A stretch of DNA of 64,000 bases from positions 3,450,723 to 3,514,722 of the forward strand of contig NC_045145.1 of the NCBI RefSeq assembly GCF_008831285.2, in the 5' to 3' direction. Below the pieces are notes generated by a model. That model ran no database searches. It saw only the letters and a list, made by a program, of their open reading frames with translations, and was not told where the DNA came from. This stretch comes from Nymphaea colorata. Taxonomy: Eukaryota; Streptophyta; Magnoliopsida; Nymphaeales; Nymphaeaceae. The position numbers and the translations under genes were made by a program. Of this stretch, positions 1 through 10,940 are shown piece by piece (within the stretch, counting starts at the first letter, position 1; each line of letters begins with the position of its first letter).

Positions 1-540
1 TTCCTTCAATTAATGAGCACAGCAAGAAATCGTTTACAAAGTGGGCTCAATATTCACGCTGATACAAGAAGCTTCTCCAATCCATATTACAGGCTTTGAA
101 CCGGATCAGATTTGTGATCTCATGCCTGCTCTGTTTCAAGTGGGTTTGTTTCTGGTTATTCCCACAACAAGATATCAAGCACACCACGCTCTTAGTTTCA
201 AAAATATAGTATAATTAGATAAACAAGAACAGCAATCTCTTTAATTGTACCATGTTTCCTCAGACAAAGGTACAGTGTTCTCGAATCATGTTCTTGAGAA
301 ATACATGTTCTTGGGTGGAGTCGTTCAAGTCATTAATCCTGTGAGTTGCCTTCAAAATTGTTCATCTTTGACGTAATCGTCGTATAGGCGTCTCGGAGGG
401 TTCTCTTTTCGGGGTCCTTGCTCTTCCACGGCTTCACGGACTAAGCGCGGTTGAAGATGGATTTGGAGCTTCCCTTTGCCGTGCACATGAAAGAAGAAAA
501 TTCATTTCTCTTTTTGTTCCTCTGTTGATGTTCACGGGAG
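1..540. other. upstream region of the PPR gene, no gene seen
   Basis: I see no convincing coding region here. The stretch ends at the ATG of the PPR gene and presumably holds its promoter and 5' leader. No clear TATA box could be assigned. Confidence 0.5.
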
Positions 541-2409
541 ATGGCGAGATCAATGGTTACATTCTTCATTTCGCCAAGATCATGGTTTCGTGGAAGGATG
601 AAGTGCACCCTCCTCATTCACACCTCTTCAGTCTACCAACCCCCGCCAAAGCACTCCACAGTCGAAAACTATGAAGGTCTAGATCCCCAACGCCTTCTCA
701 ATTTGCTCAACTCGTGCACAAATTTCGAACAGATGAAGCAACTACACTGCCAGATGGTCACAAGTGGTCTCTCTTACACCATCCCCACTTCCGTGAAGCT
801 TATAGAGATCTCTTCTTCTTCTTCTTCAAGAATGGACTATGCCAGCCTAGTCTTCCGTGAAGTGGAAAACCCAGATACCCATCTTTGCAATTCCATGATT
901 AGAGCCAATGCCCATCTTAATTTGCATGAAGAAGCGATTTTTGCATATATCAAGATGCACAGGCAGTCCATCCTTCCTGACCATTACACATTTCCGATTT
1001 TGTTGAAAAGTTGTGCTCACTTATCACTTTTGGATCTTGGCATGTCCACCCATGGCGCGATACTCAAGTTGGGTCTTGACTCTAATGTGTTCACAGATAC
1101 AGCACTAGTCTACATGTACTGTAGCTGCAAATGCCTGGACTCTGCGCGGCAAGTATTCGATCAAATGCCTGAACGAAATTCTGTTTCATGGAATGCTATG
1201 ATAACTGGCTACACGCATAATCGGAGATTTATGGAGGCTTTGGATCTGTTCTCCAGGATGTGTGCTTGGAAAATTGGAGTAAGTGAGGTTACTGTGGTTT
1301 CCGCACTCTCAGCATGTGCTCATCTCGGTGCTCTGAACCAAGGGAAATGGGTCCATTCCTTCATCAAACAAAACGAGATAAAATTGAATGTGTTCGTAGG
1401 TACTGCTCTGATAGATATGTATGCCAAATGCGGGAGCATAACCGAGTCAGAGAAGGTATTTCAAGCAATGAAAAGAAAGAATACTTTCACCTGGAATGCG
1501 ATGATCTCAGGGCTGGCCATGAATGGACACGGTGAAGCTGCTGTTGAGCTCTTCTCCAGGATGTTGGAGGAGAATATCAAGCCTGATGGGGTTACTTTCC
1601 TAGCTATTTTGTGTGCTTGCTGCCATCAAGGTCTAGTTGATGAAGGGAAAGAATTTATGATCAGAATGGAGAAAGAGTTTGCACTGCGACCAAATATCGA
1701 ACACTATGGATGCATGGTTGATCTTCTCGGCAGGGCAGGCTCTTTAGACGAAGCCATGAAACTGATCAACAGCATGCCTATTAAGCCTGATGCAGCTATC
1801 TGGCGGGCTTTGCTTGCTGCTTGTAGGGTACATGGGAACATGGAACTAAGCGAGTTGGCAATTGGTAATCTTCTTGAGTTAGAGCCTAATAAGGGTGAGA
1901 ATTATATTCTTCTTGCAAATTTACTTGTACGATCTCGAAAGTGGGATAAAGTTGCAGAAGTGAGGAAGACGATGACTGAACGAAGGATTAAGAAGGTCCC
2001 TGGTTGCAGTTCAATCGAGGTTGATGATGTGATCTATGAGTTTACCGTAGGAGACAAATTTGATGGGGTTGAGTGGGATAAGATCGACTCCATGTTGGGT
2101 GAGATGAGCAGGGAGTTGAGGCTTGCTGGTCACGTTGCAGGCACAGAAATAGTGTCTTATGATATTGAAGAAGAAGAGAAGGAAAGCTCGTTAATTTACC
2201 ACAGTGAAAAGGTTGCTATCGCTTTCGGACTTTTAAGGACTCTTCCCGGAACTGTCATCAGGATAGTGAAGAATCTGAGGGTGTGCAATGATTGTCATTC
2301 TAGTATAAAACTTTTCAGTCAGATATACGAGAGAGACATAACTGTTAGGGACAGAAACAGGTTCCACCATTTTAGCGGCGGAACCTGCTCTTGTAGAGAT
2401 TACTGGTAA
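541..2409 (+). CDS. pentatricopeptide repeat protein, PLS class with E and DYW domains
   Basis: Intronless 622-aa protein. PPR-type repeats run from about residue 55 to 470, with typical phrases such as VSWNAMITGYTHN and GTALIDMYAKCG. An E/E+ region follows (about 475-545, including KVPGCSSIEV). The C-terminal DYW domain has the HSE zinc motif at about 554-556, a CxxCH motif at about 582-586, a CxC pair near 616/618, and ends exactly in DYW. In this family the repeats bind organellar RNA and the DYW domain is a cytidine deaminase for C-to-U editing in plastids or mitochondria. The hydrophobic and basic N-terminus fits an organelle transit peptide, but which organelle is unclear. Length and single-exon structure are normal. 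The RNA target cannot be read from the sequence. All key DYW residues I looked for are present, so the gene looks functional. Confidence 0.95.
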   Translation: MARSMVTFFISPRSWFRGRMKCTLLIHTSSVYQPPPKHSTVENYEGLDPQRLLNLLNSCTNFEQMKQLHCQMVTSGLSYTIPTSVKLIEISSSSSSRMDYASLVFREVENPDTHLCNSMIRANAHLNLHEEAIFAYIKMHRQSILPDHYTFPILLKSCAHLSLLDLGMSTHGAILKLGLDSNVFTDTALVYMYCSCKCLDSARQVFDQMPERNSVSWNAMITGYTHNRRFMEALDLFSRMCAWKIGVSEVTVVSALSACAHLGALNQGKWVHSFIKQNEIKLNVFVGTALIDMYAKCGSITESEKVFQAMKRKNTFTWNAMISGLAMNGHGEAAVELFSRMLEENIKPDGVTFLAILCACCHQGLVDEGKEFMIRMEKEFALRPNIEHYGCMVDLLGRAGSLDEAMKLINSMPIKPDAAIWRALLAACRVHGNMELSELAIGNLLELEPNKGENYILLANLLVRSRKWDKVAEVRKTMTERRIKKVPGCSSIEVDDVIYEFTVGDKFDGVEWDKIDSMLGEMSRELRLAGHVAGTEIVSYDIEEEEKESSLIYHSEKVAIAFGLLRTLPGTVIRIVKNLRVCNDCHSSIKLFSQIYERDITVRDRNRFHHFSGGTCSCRDYW

Positions 2410-4048
2410 CAGAAGCAGATGTACATATTCTATGGAATGGATGGAAAACAAGCTAGTGTCTTGCAGTTGATTGCTTGACTGGATTAGGTTTTAACATAAT
2501 GATATTATCATCGTTGGCACCTCATACGGTTCATTAGGCCAAACTAGTTGGAGAATGATTGGTTTCTGGGCAGGAAATTGCAACCAAAACTCTTTTTTTT
2601 TTTTCCTCGTTTTTGGCCCTGATACTGTCAGCCACCTAATCATCTCATTCAACCTCTTTTAATAGTGCACTCTTGACGAACGCAAAAAGGTATAAGCCAA
2701 TCTTCAATTGAGGAAGAAAGTTGATCGCAGGTCATACATATTTGGTTACATGCACTCCATTCCAGAAGGAACTGCGTATAGAATAATTGGTTATCTATTT
2801 CTCCTTCCTGTTGTGTTTCTTAGCCTATTTTGGCTTTTTTGAAGTTGCAGTTTCAAAATTCCTGTGGAAGAGAAGCTGGGAATGCAAATGAGGTAGGAAG
2901 AGATTGAAAATAGAGAAGTTGTTCACATCTGTTGTGGTGTGGGGAAAATTCCTGCAGCGTTGCTCATCAACTAATTAAGGTTCGTCACAGCTTTATTACA
3001 GATTGTCTGGAGCTTTTTTCTTATAAAATAGAGTGAAGCCTGTGTAGGAGTTAACAGATGATTCAGAGGAAACCCTATATCTAACCAATTGCATTTTGAA
3101 AAAGATCTTGAGTCGTATCGTCCGTATTCATGTTAAAGTCACTGTTTAAGGCACCATCGACGCACCTCCTCTGGGCCTCACTGTTTGTTTATAAACCAAT
3201 GGATGTGACCAACTGAATGTGAAGATGCTCAATTCTATTGAACATGAAGTGCATTAGATGGGCATATTTTATTTCTTTGGGAAAAAGCGGATAAAAATTT
3301 TGTTGAACATATTCAGTAAGCTGTGTAAATAGCTTGTAATGTTCTCAGGTTGCAATTCAATCTCATCTATCCCGTTCTTTATGGGCTAAGTTTATGAGAT
3401 TTAAATATGGAGGGAGGTTGAGTACCTTATTTCTACCATAAATTGGTCAGACGATGCTATAAAGGAAATCAGTTTATGGCGGTCTATAGCTTTACGCCCG
3501 GACCCTTGCTTCCTTCCATGGTAGTTGCACATTGATTCAGGTGGTTTGTATCATGCAAAATGGGTGGTAGAAACTAGTCTTTCTGATAAGCAGTCAGGAC
3601 TCTTAATAGGAAATATGCAGGTGTAACCTTTTATGAATTTCAGCAGGCTTGGAGTGCTCAGCAGTTTGTGGCCATTCTTATTGCAGAATTACACAAGTTC
3701 CAGGCCCTTTTGTTATCATGGCCAGTCCATTCAGGTGGAGAAAGAAGTTTTTTGAGTCTTTTAAACACTATGCAGAAATATATTCGAGCATTTTGTGTAG
3801 CAGGTGATGGCCTTTCTTTGTTATTCTTGTACCGTAACCCGTCGCCTGAAGTTTTGTCCCTTCTAATTAGACCCATTCCCATGAGTGTTGTAATGTTTTG
3901 AGGGGGTTTTGTTAACTCCTTAATTTTTGCATTTTCTCTATCTACATCTGTAGTATTTTGTACCTTCATTTCTTTTAATAAAGGTTTGGGAGGCTCTAAC
4001 TCCCCGCAAGTTTGCTTTGCATGTCAGATGGAGCTCACTAACAATTAA
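2410..4048. other. 3' flank of the PPR gene, no clear gene
   Basis: About 1.6 kb without a convincing gene. A 77-codon frame at 3668-3901 (+) extends upstream without a start. It reads like a possible relic of a coding exon, but I do not recognise it and it has no clear splice context. Confidence 0.4.
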
Positions 4049-4495
4049 GGCTAGGCATCGGGTCGACGGCAGGCTGGCCCGAAGTTCTTAGCGGCTGTTT
4101 AAGCCTGACCCGCTTAGTTATTTGGCGCAGGCATACCTTAACTTTATACATGTGGGGTACTCGATTTGATATCTACCTATATTTGAAAACTTTTAATATT
4201 TAATATTTAATATTTTAAAAACCTTAACGATGTGCCAAGAGGCTGCACATGAAGAGTTCATATGAGAGTCATCTGCTATGCACCAAGAGTTTTTAAGTGG
4301 GATGAGAGAGAAATAACAAAATAAAAAATGAGTTATATATATATATATATATATATATATCCAGCCGACCAGCTTGACCCAATTAATTTTTTTAGTTGAA
4401 TTGATTCAAGTGTCAAATAACCAACCTAAACCCAGCTCGTCACAGCTTCTACCCGACTACCCATCCGGTACCCAACCTGTGGCCTGTTGCCTAAT
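4049..4495. repeat. decayed hAT-like non-autonomous element with AT microsatellite
   Basis: The left side begins with AAGGCTAGGCATCGGGTCG, closely matching the end of the better-defined element at 17071-17832. The right side has the inverse theme (CCGGTACCCAACC). An (AT)n run sits at 4334-4360. No target-site duplication was recognised, so boundaries are approximate. Confidence 0.4.
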
Positions 4496-5429
4496 GGAAC
4501 TTTCTTAGGAAATGGTATGAAGCAAACGCGGGTTCCAGGTTTCTTCATCGTTACCCATTGACGAAGAAAAAGAATTTTCGGACACGGTGTTCCGAGCTCT
4601 GGAAGCATCCGACCACATGTCAAACCCACACTGGACACGGAATCCGTGAAATTACGATAAAGCCTAACTGAACAAAAATCTTGCCTGCCTGCGAAGCCGA
4701 TTCCGAGAAGCGGATCCGGTTCATCAATTCCGACTACGATGGCCGAGTAGATATATGAATATGGACCCAATATAGATCAGCCAAGTGCATATTTCTAAAG
4801 GAATGAATAGAACCTACAGTTATCAGAAAACTCATTTCCTTTATGAAAAATAAAGTTGCTTTCTTGCTGTAATCTTATTTTGGCTTTACATTACATAAAT
4901 CTTATTAGGTTTCCCTTTGTTATCCATTTTAAGTTTGTGGCAATTATGATCCAAAACAAGACAAGCATGTCATAGATGAATCAGTTTATTTGATAGTTTG
5001 ATTTTTCTGGATGTTATTTGTTTGTGTTTCACTTTAGTTGTTCTACTTTTTATTCATGTTTCAAAGTAACCCTAAATATCGGAAAAAGAAGGGAAGAAGT
5101 ATCATCATACACCAGATGGGATATGGTTTCAAGATTTTGTTTTTCTTTTATATGGGATTATCCGGATCGAACTTCGGACCGGATTTCCTACTTTGTTCAG
5201 TGATCCAGACCCTGACAATGGCAGTGAAACTTGTATTATTTCAGAATTCGAAGGATATTTTCGTCAAAGACAGTCAACTGTGGGAGCCATCGTCTTCTTT
5301 CCGCACACCATCTATCGATTTATCAAGAGAGGGAGCGAAGGGGAGGATAGTTCATTTTCAAAGAGTGCTTTTCTCCTGGATCTGCAAATCAGGCGAAGGG
5401 ATATAGAGGACCAGCCACCGGATTCGACC
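4496..5429. other. upstream region of the NRP1-like gene, no gene seen
   Basis: No convincing gene. The NRP frame is open for 79 codons upstream of its ATG (from 5193), but that part has no NRP similarity and is taken as leader sequence. Confidence 0.45.
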
Positions 5430-5909
5430 ATGGAAAGTGAGTATTCCGGACGGAAGCCTGACGGAAAAGCTGATCACCGTGGCAGCCACCCGAAGCCGTC
5501 CCCCACGGATCTCCTCTCCAGCGCCAAGGTGATAGCCGGGGCGGCGAAGGCTGCCGCCGGGCGCGACATGGACAAGGTGGACAAGGCCAAGGTGGCTAGT
5601 GCGGCCGAGGACGTTCTCATCGCGGCCAGACACTATGGCAAGTTGGAGGAAAAAAGCTTCGGGAAATACGTCCAGAAGGCGGAGAATTACCTCCATGAGT
5701 ACCATTCTTCCCGTCCTGGTACTGGCGCTGGCTCTGGCCATGAGGCCTCGAGCGGTGGTGGCGGCGGCCCTGAGCACGCCCCCTCAAGTGGCGCCCAGAA
5801 GCCGTCGGTGGCCCATCCGACGGGCGCGCATCATGGGCAATCGGAGGAAGGAGGATCGGGCTTTGGGGACTACATGAAATTGGCTCAGGGTTTCCTCAAG
5901 AAACGTTAG

Positions 5910-5940
<31 letters not shown>

Positions 5941-6093
5941 CTGATTATGTCAACATTTTGTTGCTGTGGATTTTTTCTGATTATGTAAACATTTTGTTGT
6001 TGTGGAGCAGCTGGACATGAGGGGGGTTCACAGGAAGGATCAGGCTACGGGGACTATCTGAAATTGGCTCAAGATTTACTCAAGAAGCATTAA
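5430..6093 (+). CDS. NRP1: nodulin-related protein 1-like, two exons
   Basis: Exons 5430-5904 and 6011-6093 give a 185-aa protein. The start ATG (5430) lies just before MESEYSGRKPDG. The core has the NRP1 hallmarks: DLLSSAKVIAGAAKAAA, DKVDKAKVASAAEDVL and YGKLEEKSFGKYVQKAENYL. A Gly/Ser/His-rich linker follows. NRP1-type proteins are small, soluble and stress/ABA-related; molecular activity is not established. The 106-nt intron (GT at 5905, AG at 6009-6010) holds a (CT)n run (5911-5935) and a nearly repeated 35-nt segment. Splicing adds a second copy of the C-terminal motif: GSGFGDYMKLAQGFLKK in exon 1 and GSGYGDYLKLAQDLLKK in exon 2. If the intron is retained, translation stops at a TAG (5907-5909), giving 159 aa. 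Family identity is well supported; the second exon is inferred from conserved frame and splice sites. Confidence 0.85.
5911..5935. repeat. (CT)n microsatellite inside the NRP1-like intron
   Basis: Uninterrupted CT dinucleotides immediately after the splice donor. A second, shorter CT run follows the stop codon near 6139-6157. Confidence 0.9.
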
Positions 6094-6492
6094 TCTTTTG
6101 AGTTTTGTTTCTTGTTTGCTCTTTTCTTTTGTTCCTTCTCTCTCTCTCTCTCTCTCTATCCATGTATGTAGTAATTGGTGTAATTGTTGACCTTTGTACG
6201 GATTTTAAACCATTGTATCGATTTTTCGAGCTAGAGATGAATAATACCGGAATGGCTGCTTGTAGAATTTGCTGAAAACTCTTTCTACACCAGGAAATCC
6301 GTGAAATTTCATGTCATGTATTTGTCCAACTTCTTACTGGAGAGCCTCTGATTCTAAACAAATAGCATATAAAAGTGCCATTATTTGAAAGTATAATCAC
6401 TGGGGCGTCTTCGTGGGGTTTGTAGACCTGAAACTTAGACTAGAGATACTGTACAAATATTTGCTATCGTGAACTTTCCGTTAGTTCTTTCC

Positions 6493-6582
6493 ACGAGATG
6501 CAAGTGCTGGAATAGAATATATAAAGAAGCCATCTGTTTAACGAGATGCAAGTGCTGGGAGGGAATATATAAAGAAGCCATT
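6493..6582. repeat. 48-bp tandem duplication
   Basis: Two adjacent copies start with ACGAGATGCAAGTGCTGG at 6493 and 6541, with a few substitutions. An (AG)n run lies further on at 6736-6759. No gene is seen between the NRP1-like stop and about 6990. Confidence 0.85.
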
Positions 6583-6992
6583 CGTGAAGGGTGGATGATG
6601 GGTTGTGGAGTAACATAAATCAACTCCAAGTTACTGAATTCGTCATGGATAATAGGTAATCATGTGAAACGCGTAACTGAATAGAACTTTAGCGAAATCA
6701 GTAAGAAAATACAAGCTTGTATTAATTGAACGAACGAGAGAGAGAGAGAGAGAGAGAGAAAGGGAAAGACCAAGGGGCGTGGTGTCAGGAAACAAGCTTC
6801 TGTAACGACTAACGACCATAATACGACAAATGATTTTGTGGGAACAGGCAGAAAAGAAAAACAATCCACTGTAAACATTCTTTCAATTTCCTTATGAATG
6901 TCAGTGTCTATGGAGTGTCCACAATTGACTTTGCATGATGAGCTTCTCATGTTGTTTTCGTCATCTTCCAGTCTTTGAGCTCATTGCAGCAG

Positions 6993-9237
6993 AAAGCAGG
7001 ACTGGCATTCTTCAGCTAAGAAACTAAAGTCCTCGGTACAAGGTGAATTTGCGACACAGGTAAAGAAAATCGTGAGTGATGAAGTTATGTAATCTGACAA
7101 TAGGAACTAGCAAATCACAGCACAAGCAAGCCAGGCCAGCTTCAAGATAATTCTGCTGACCCGCAGTTCAAGGTCTGTAAAGTGGAAGGAAAGTCTGTCA
7201 AGTTTACATCTTCTAAAGGATACGTTCAATTGGGATCCATATACAACCATTTTTATCTCTTAAGACGGAGATAAGATAATCTTGCATTCTTTGCATTATC
7301 CCCAATAACTAAAGAATGTAACTTTAGTAAATCTGAAAGTTCACTGCTCAATTATTTACTCTCCTCCCCTGTTTCTCTAACTTGTGGAACATGCTGGAAT
7401 TTGAGAAACGTCATCGAAGGACTAAGCAATCTGCTGAGAGCTTGGCGATGAAGGATGATTGTGTGCATTCCTCTTGGCTTTGTGCTACAACTATTTGGAA
7501 GGAAAGTCTGTCAAGTTTACATCTTCTAAAGGATACGTTCAATTGGGATCCATATACAACCATTTTTATCTCTTAAGACGGAGATAAGATAATCTTGCAT
7601 TCTTTGCATTATCCCCAATAACTAAAGAATGTAACTTTAGTAAATCTGAAAGTTCACTGCTCAATTATTTACTCTCCTCCCCTGTTTCTCTAACTTGTGG
7701 AACATGCTGGAATTTGAGAAACGTCATCGAAGGACTAAGCAATCTGCTGAGAGCTTGGCGATGAAGGATGACAGTGTGCATTCCTCTTGGCTTCGTGCTA
7801 CAACTATGGTCGATGTTCGTCTCTGTTTAAATGAATCCCTGAACCTGATCAAAGGTGAAAATGTTGCTGCCATAAGAGAAGTTTGGAAAAGAAAAGTTCT
7901 GATGTCAGGCTTTCACAATGCTAGCTTGAACTATTGCAATGTGGTAGGCAAGCAGAATACTGCTTACAGCTTAGTGTGAAGTTTTGACATTGTGCAGAAG
8001 ATTGACATGTACGGAAACAGAGATGCAGAGAAATAAGGGGGCCTTTATACACAGTTCTTGTTTAGCTTGTGGAAAGAATGAAGCAAATTGGCAATAAACT
8101 TGCAAGATGCACATATCTGTTGGCAATCGGCATGAATTTCCTGATGTATTTGCACTATGCAGTAGTTATGTTGGACAATTCTGATGCAAACTTTTGGCAG
8201 TGGAAGCAGCTACACTAACATTGCTGCGTAAAGGTCAAAGTCTTATGCTTCCTCCTTACTGATTCCCCATGTCCATGGCCCACGAAATCTTGAAACAAAA
8301 ACTGAGTTGTGATCTCCGATCTCTTCAAGTCTATGTTGCAGAAGGATGGATTAATCCAAGGATGCCTATTGATGTGACATTCTCAATTAACAGTGAGAGA
8401 TGAAAGGATCTTGTTTATCTAAAAGCTGGAAAAGGCATACAAACTTGAATATCTTCTCCATTTGAAAGAAGTAATCCTGCGTATTGCAGGCTTCCTCCAT
8501 GTGTACTTGCAAAGATGAGCTTTTCTTTTCTCTTTTTCTTTCTTTTGTGTGTTCATCCTAGGTTGCAGTCAATTGATTCCCTTGCATTTATATTTTGAAG
8601 ACACATAATGTTGTCGTTTTACCCATCGATTTGAAGCTTCCTATAGTAATGTAAAAAAGAAAAAGGTTTATCTTACTTGAAAATATATACTATATCATTT
8701 TTATTCATTCATTTTTTCTAACTTACTTTTGGGACGTGTTTGCCTCTCTGGTCAGAGTATCCAGGACGTAATTTCGATGACTCATTTCTTACATTTTGTT
8801 TCCATGAACAAGCCTCATATATATCATGATGTCACAGAAAAGGAAAAGCTGTGCGTGATCATAGATAAGGCTGTTCTTGAGGGTGTGCCTGTAACATCAC
8901 CTCGACGGCTAACAAAGGCGCCGTTAGTGACATGAGATCATGAGATGACGGTCTCCACATCGTAAGACAGGTGAGAAGGATCCAGCCAAGGTTTCAGCCC
9001 TGCTACTTGACCTGGATTACATTTGATACCATGTACGCACATACTTACAAGACTGGCTACGACGAGTAAATAGTTGCAGGAAGGTGTAATTGAAAAAGAA
9101 AGGCCAAGAAATGTATCACTAAAGCACGTAAGATCAGTTGTATAATTATATTGATGGCTTTTCATTTTCTTAGAAACGAATTTCAACTTAGGAATATAAA
9201 ATTTCATGGCAGTGATCAAAGGATGCGTCATTTGACT
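6993..9237. repeat. dispersed duplicated block, 5' part of the P1 cassette (mate at 47617-49040)
   Basis: Starting at AAAGCAGGACTGGCATTC, this stretch is colinear with 47617-49040 with scattered substitutions and indels. Both copies are followed by hAT-like ends, LINE remnants, and then the P upstream block and a P gene. No convincing gene is seen. The longest frames here start with TTG, are not conserved in the mate, and lie on a local tandem repeat. Confidence 0.8.
7184..7807. repeat. 313-bp tandem duplication
   Basis: Two nearly identical copies begin with GGAAGGAAAGTCTGTCAAG at 7184 and 7497. The related block at 47,810 has a single copy, so the duplication arose after the larger blocks separated. 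Confidence 0.9.
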
Positions 9238-9400
9238 TAAGGCTGGACATCGGGTCGGGTCGAGCTAACCAAAAACTTGATAAAGTCGGGCTCAAACAAG
9301 CCTGAGATCTTTGCTGGCAGCCTTGCCTGTGCCGACAGCTAATCGGGTAGGACCTGACCAACAACTCCATGGTCCAAGGTCCGCACAGCATGGTCTAATG
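9238..9400. repeat. hAT-like terminal fragment (GGCTGGACATCGGGTCGG type)
   Basis: Matches the end sequence of the hAT-like element at 17071. Related copies lie at 49055-49290, at 51368-51665 and at 12108-12363. It abuts the LINE remnant. No intact second end or target duplication was recognised. Confidence 0.5.
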
Positions 9401-9404
9401 TTCT

Positions 9405-9975
9405 CAAAGAAAAAATAAAGAAATATATTGAAAGAATGAGTTGACCACTAGCATCTCCTTGAGGAAAATGGAGAGAGAGAGAGGAGCCGATAAAATGAGA
9501 ATGCATAACAAAATTTAGGGACAAGAAGTCCCATAGGTACAAGAACAAACCGCAAAAATAAAATAGAAAGAATGAAATATACAAGACAACAACACAGTAA
9601 AACAAAATAAGAGGGGTGAAAAAAGAGCAAATAGACGAGCGGCAGAGTCACCCGATAACAAACGAAGGACAGTACCATAGCCGAATAGTAAAGTGGACAT
9701 CTCCATCCACAAGGCGTGCCATAGAATCCGGTAATAAGAAGGTGTCCCTAAAGACCCTATTGTTGCGCTCCTCCCAAATGCACCATTAAGAGAATATGAG
9801 TCACAACCTCCAAATATGACCCGAGGAAAAGAATAGGTGGGGGAAGGACAATGAACGAAAAGAAGGTGAATGGAAAGACAAAAATAAAGGAAGAGTGAAG
9901 AACAAGAACGGATCCACTTAACCTTCATAATGTCACTCCTAATCCCAAGCTTAACATTTTTCAATACCATCAAAA
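9405..9975 (-). mobile_element. 3' remnant of an L1-type LINE
   Basis: Read on the minus strand, this resembles the C-terminal end of plant L1 polymerase proteins (tryptophan-rich segment with CIW near a run such as RVFRxTF), followed by the 3' UTR. The same 3' segment recurs at 22960-23405, 34480-34930 and 49300-51360. In all of them the LINE 3' end abuts an (AG)n tract on the + strand. Frameshifts and stops break the reading frame. Confidence 0.6.
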
Positions 9976-10029
9976 TAATACCATATAAGAATTGAACTTA
10001 ATAGATGACTATAACATGCCAAACAACCC

Positions 10030-10575
10030 AACTGGTTACCCCGTTGAGAGCGGAAGAAAGAAAACAAAATAAAAAGGAAGGGAAATGTGATTTAAACGTG
10101 GGAGTGGAACCCCAATCCCCAGCCTGAATAGCCCAACCCAGCCTTCTTTTTGTTTTCATAGATATGGGGCCCGCCCACTACTTTTCAAAAAGAATACCAC
10201 AACGGAGCGAATACGACACATGTGCATACGATTGTCAGCAACACAACAAACAATTGGTTTTTTCCTCGTTAAATAATTAATAAAGTCACATCTTGTAAAT
10301 TGTTACTGCTAATTTTATTGCTTGTGGACAACATTCCATACGTGTATTAATATATTAAGCCAATAACACTAAATCATCCTTAGTTACGATACAAAACACT
10401 AGGAATCAAATCATGTTACAAAGATGCCAAAAATAGTCTTAATTAAGAAGGCTAGATGCTTTCTCTCTCTCATTCTGCAGGTCCATTACTCTAACCATCA
10501 GATCTGCCAGACTGCCACTGACTTGGATATATCTAATTTTCTGCTTGGACGTGAAAATGTTGACTCAGTTTATAA
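10030..10575. repeat. P-cassette upstream block (P1 copy)
   Basis: Homologous blocks lie upstream of P2 (15770-16165) and P6 (51720-52113, continuing at 57487). Shared landmarks are GGGCCCGCCCA, GTGGACAACATTCCA, an ATCATGTTACAAAGATGCC-like segment and ACAGATCTGCCA. This is cassette DNA; no gene is seen in it. Confidence 0.75.
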
Positions 10576-10617
10576 TTAAAGTCTGGATATCTTCGGAAAG
10601 ATGAGTTGATATGAGCG

Positions 10618-10627
10618 TGATCACACG
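10618..10627 (+). promoter_or_regulatory. conserved TGATCACACG box upstream of P1
   Basis: The same ten bases occur upstream of P2 (16237), P3 (24377) and P4 (35916), 117-131 bp ahead of the TATA position in each. It includes the palindrome TGATCA. P5 and P6 lack it. Regulatory function is inferred from conservation within the family only. Confidence 0.45.
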
Positions 10628-10727
10628 GACCTTACGCTCAAAACTTTTCGGCTCCTCTTTTTTAGAGCACAAGCGACGTGAAACAGCCTAGTACCAACAA
10701 AGAAAGGCTCATCAGTACGCGTTGGTA

Positions 10728-10898
10728 TCGATGCTCTGGATACATAAGAGGAGGCAAGAACAACGAACACCCATCAGAGCAACAAAGGTCCATCTCCTCG
10801 GGACACAGACATCGATGCTCTGGATACATGAAGAGAGGAGGCAAGAACAACGAACACCCATCAGAGCAACAAAGGTCCATCTCCTCGGGACACAGATA
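10728..10898 (+). promoter_or_regulatory. P1 core promoter and leader, tandemly duplicated, TATA box altered
   Basis: P2, P3, P4 and P6 have TATATAAA at this position. P1 has TACATAAG (10741-10748). The segment of about 84 bp covering this box and the leader is duplicated, giving a second weak box TACATGAA at 10825-10832. The P1 reading frame is intact, so expression level may have changed while coding was kept. Confidence 0.6.
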
Positions 10899-10940
10899 GG
10901 CTGATAGCATCGCTCTCTCTCCCTCTCTCTTCGCGCTAGA

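Noticed and set aside
4426..4770. 114-codon minus-strand frame upstream of NRP1
   Set aside because: No domain, and it partly overlaps the decayed hAT-like repeat.
5193..5429. Upstream extension of the NRP1 frame by 79 codons
   Set aside because: Family similarity begins after the ATG at 5430. The upstream part has no NRP features and is AT-rich leader.
7382..7979. Two related short frames starting LEFEKRHRRT-like
   Set aside because: Both start at TTG and arise from the 313-bp tandem duplication; not conserved in the mate block.
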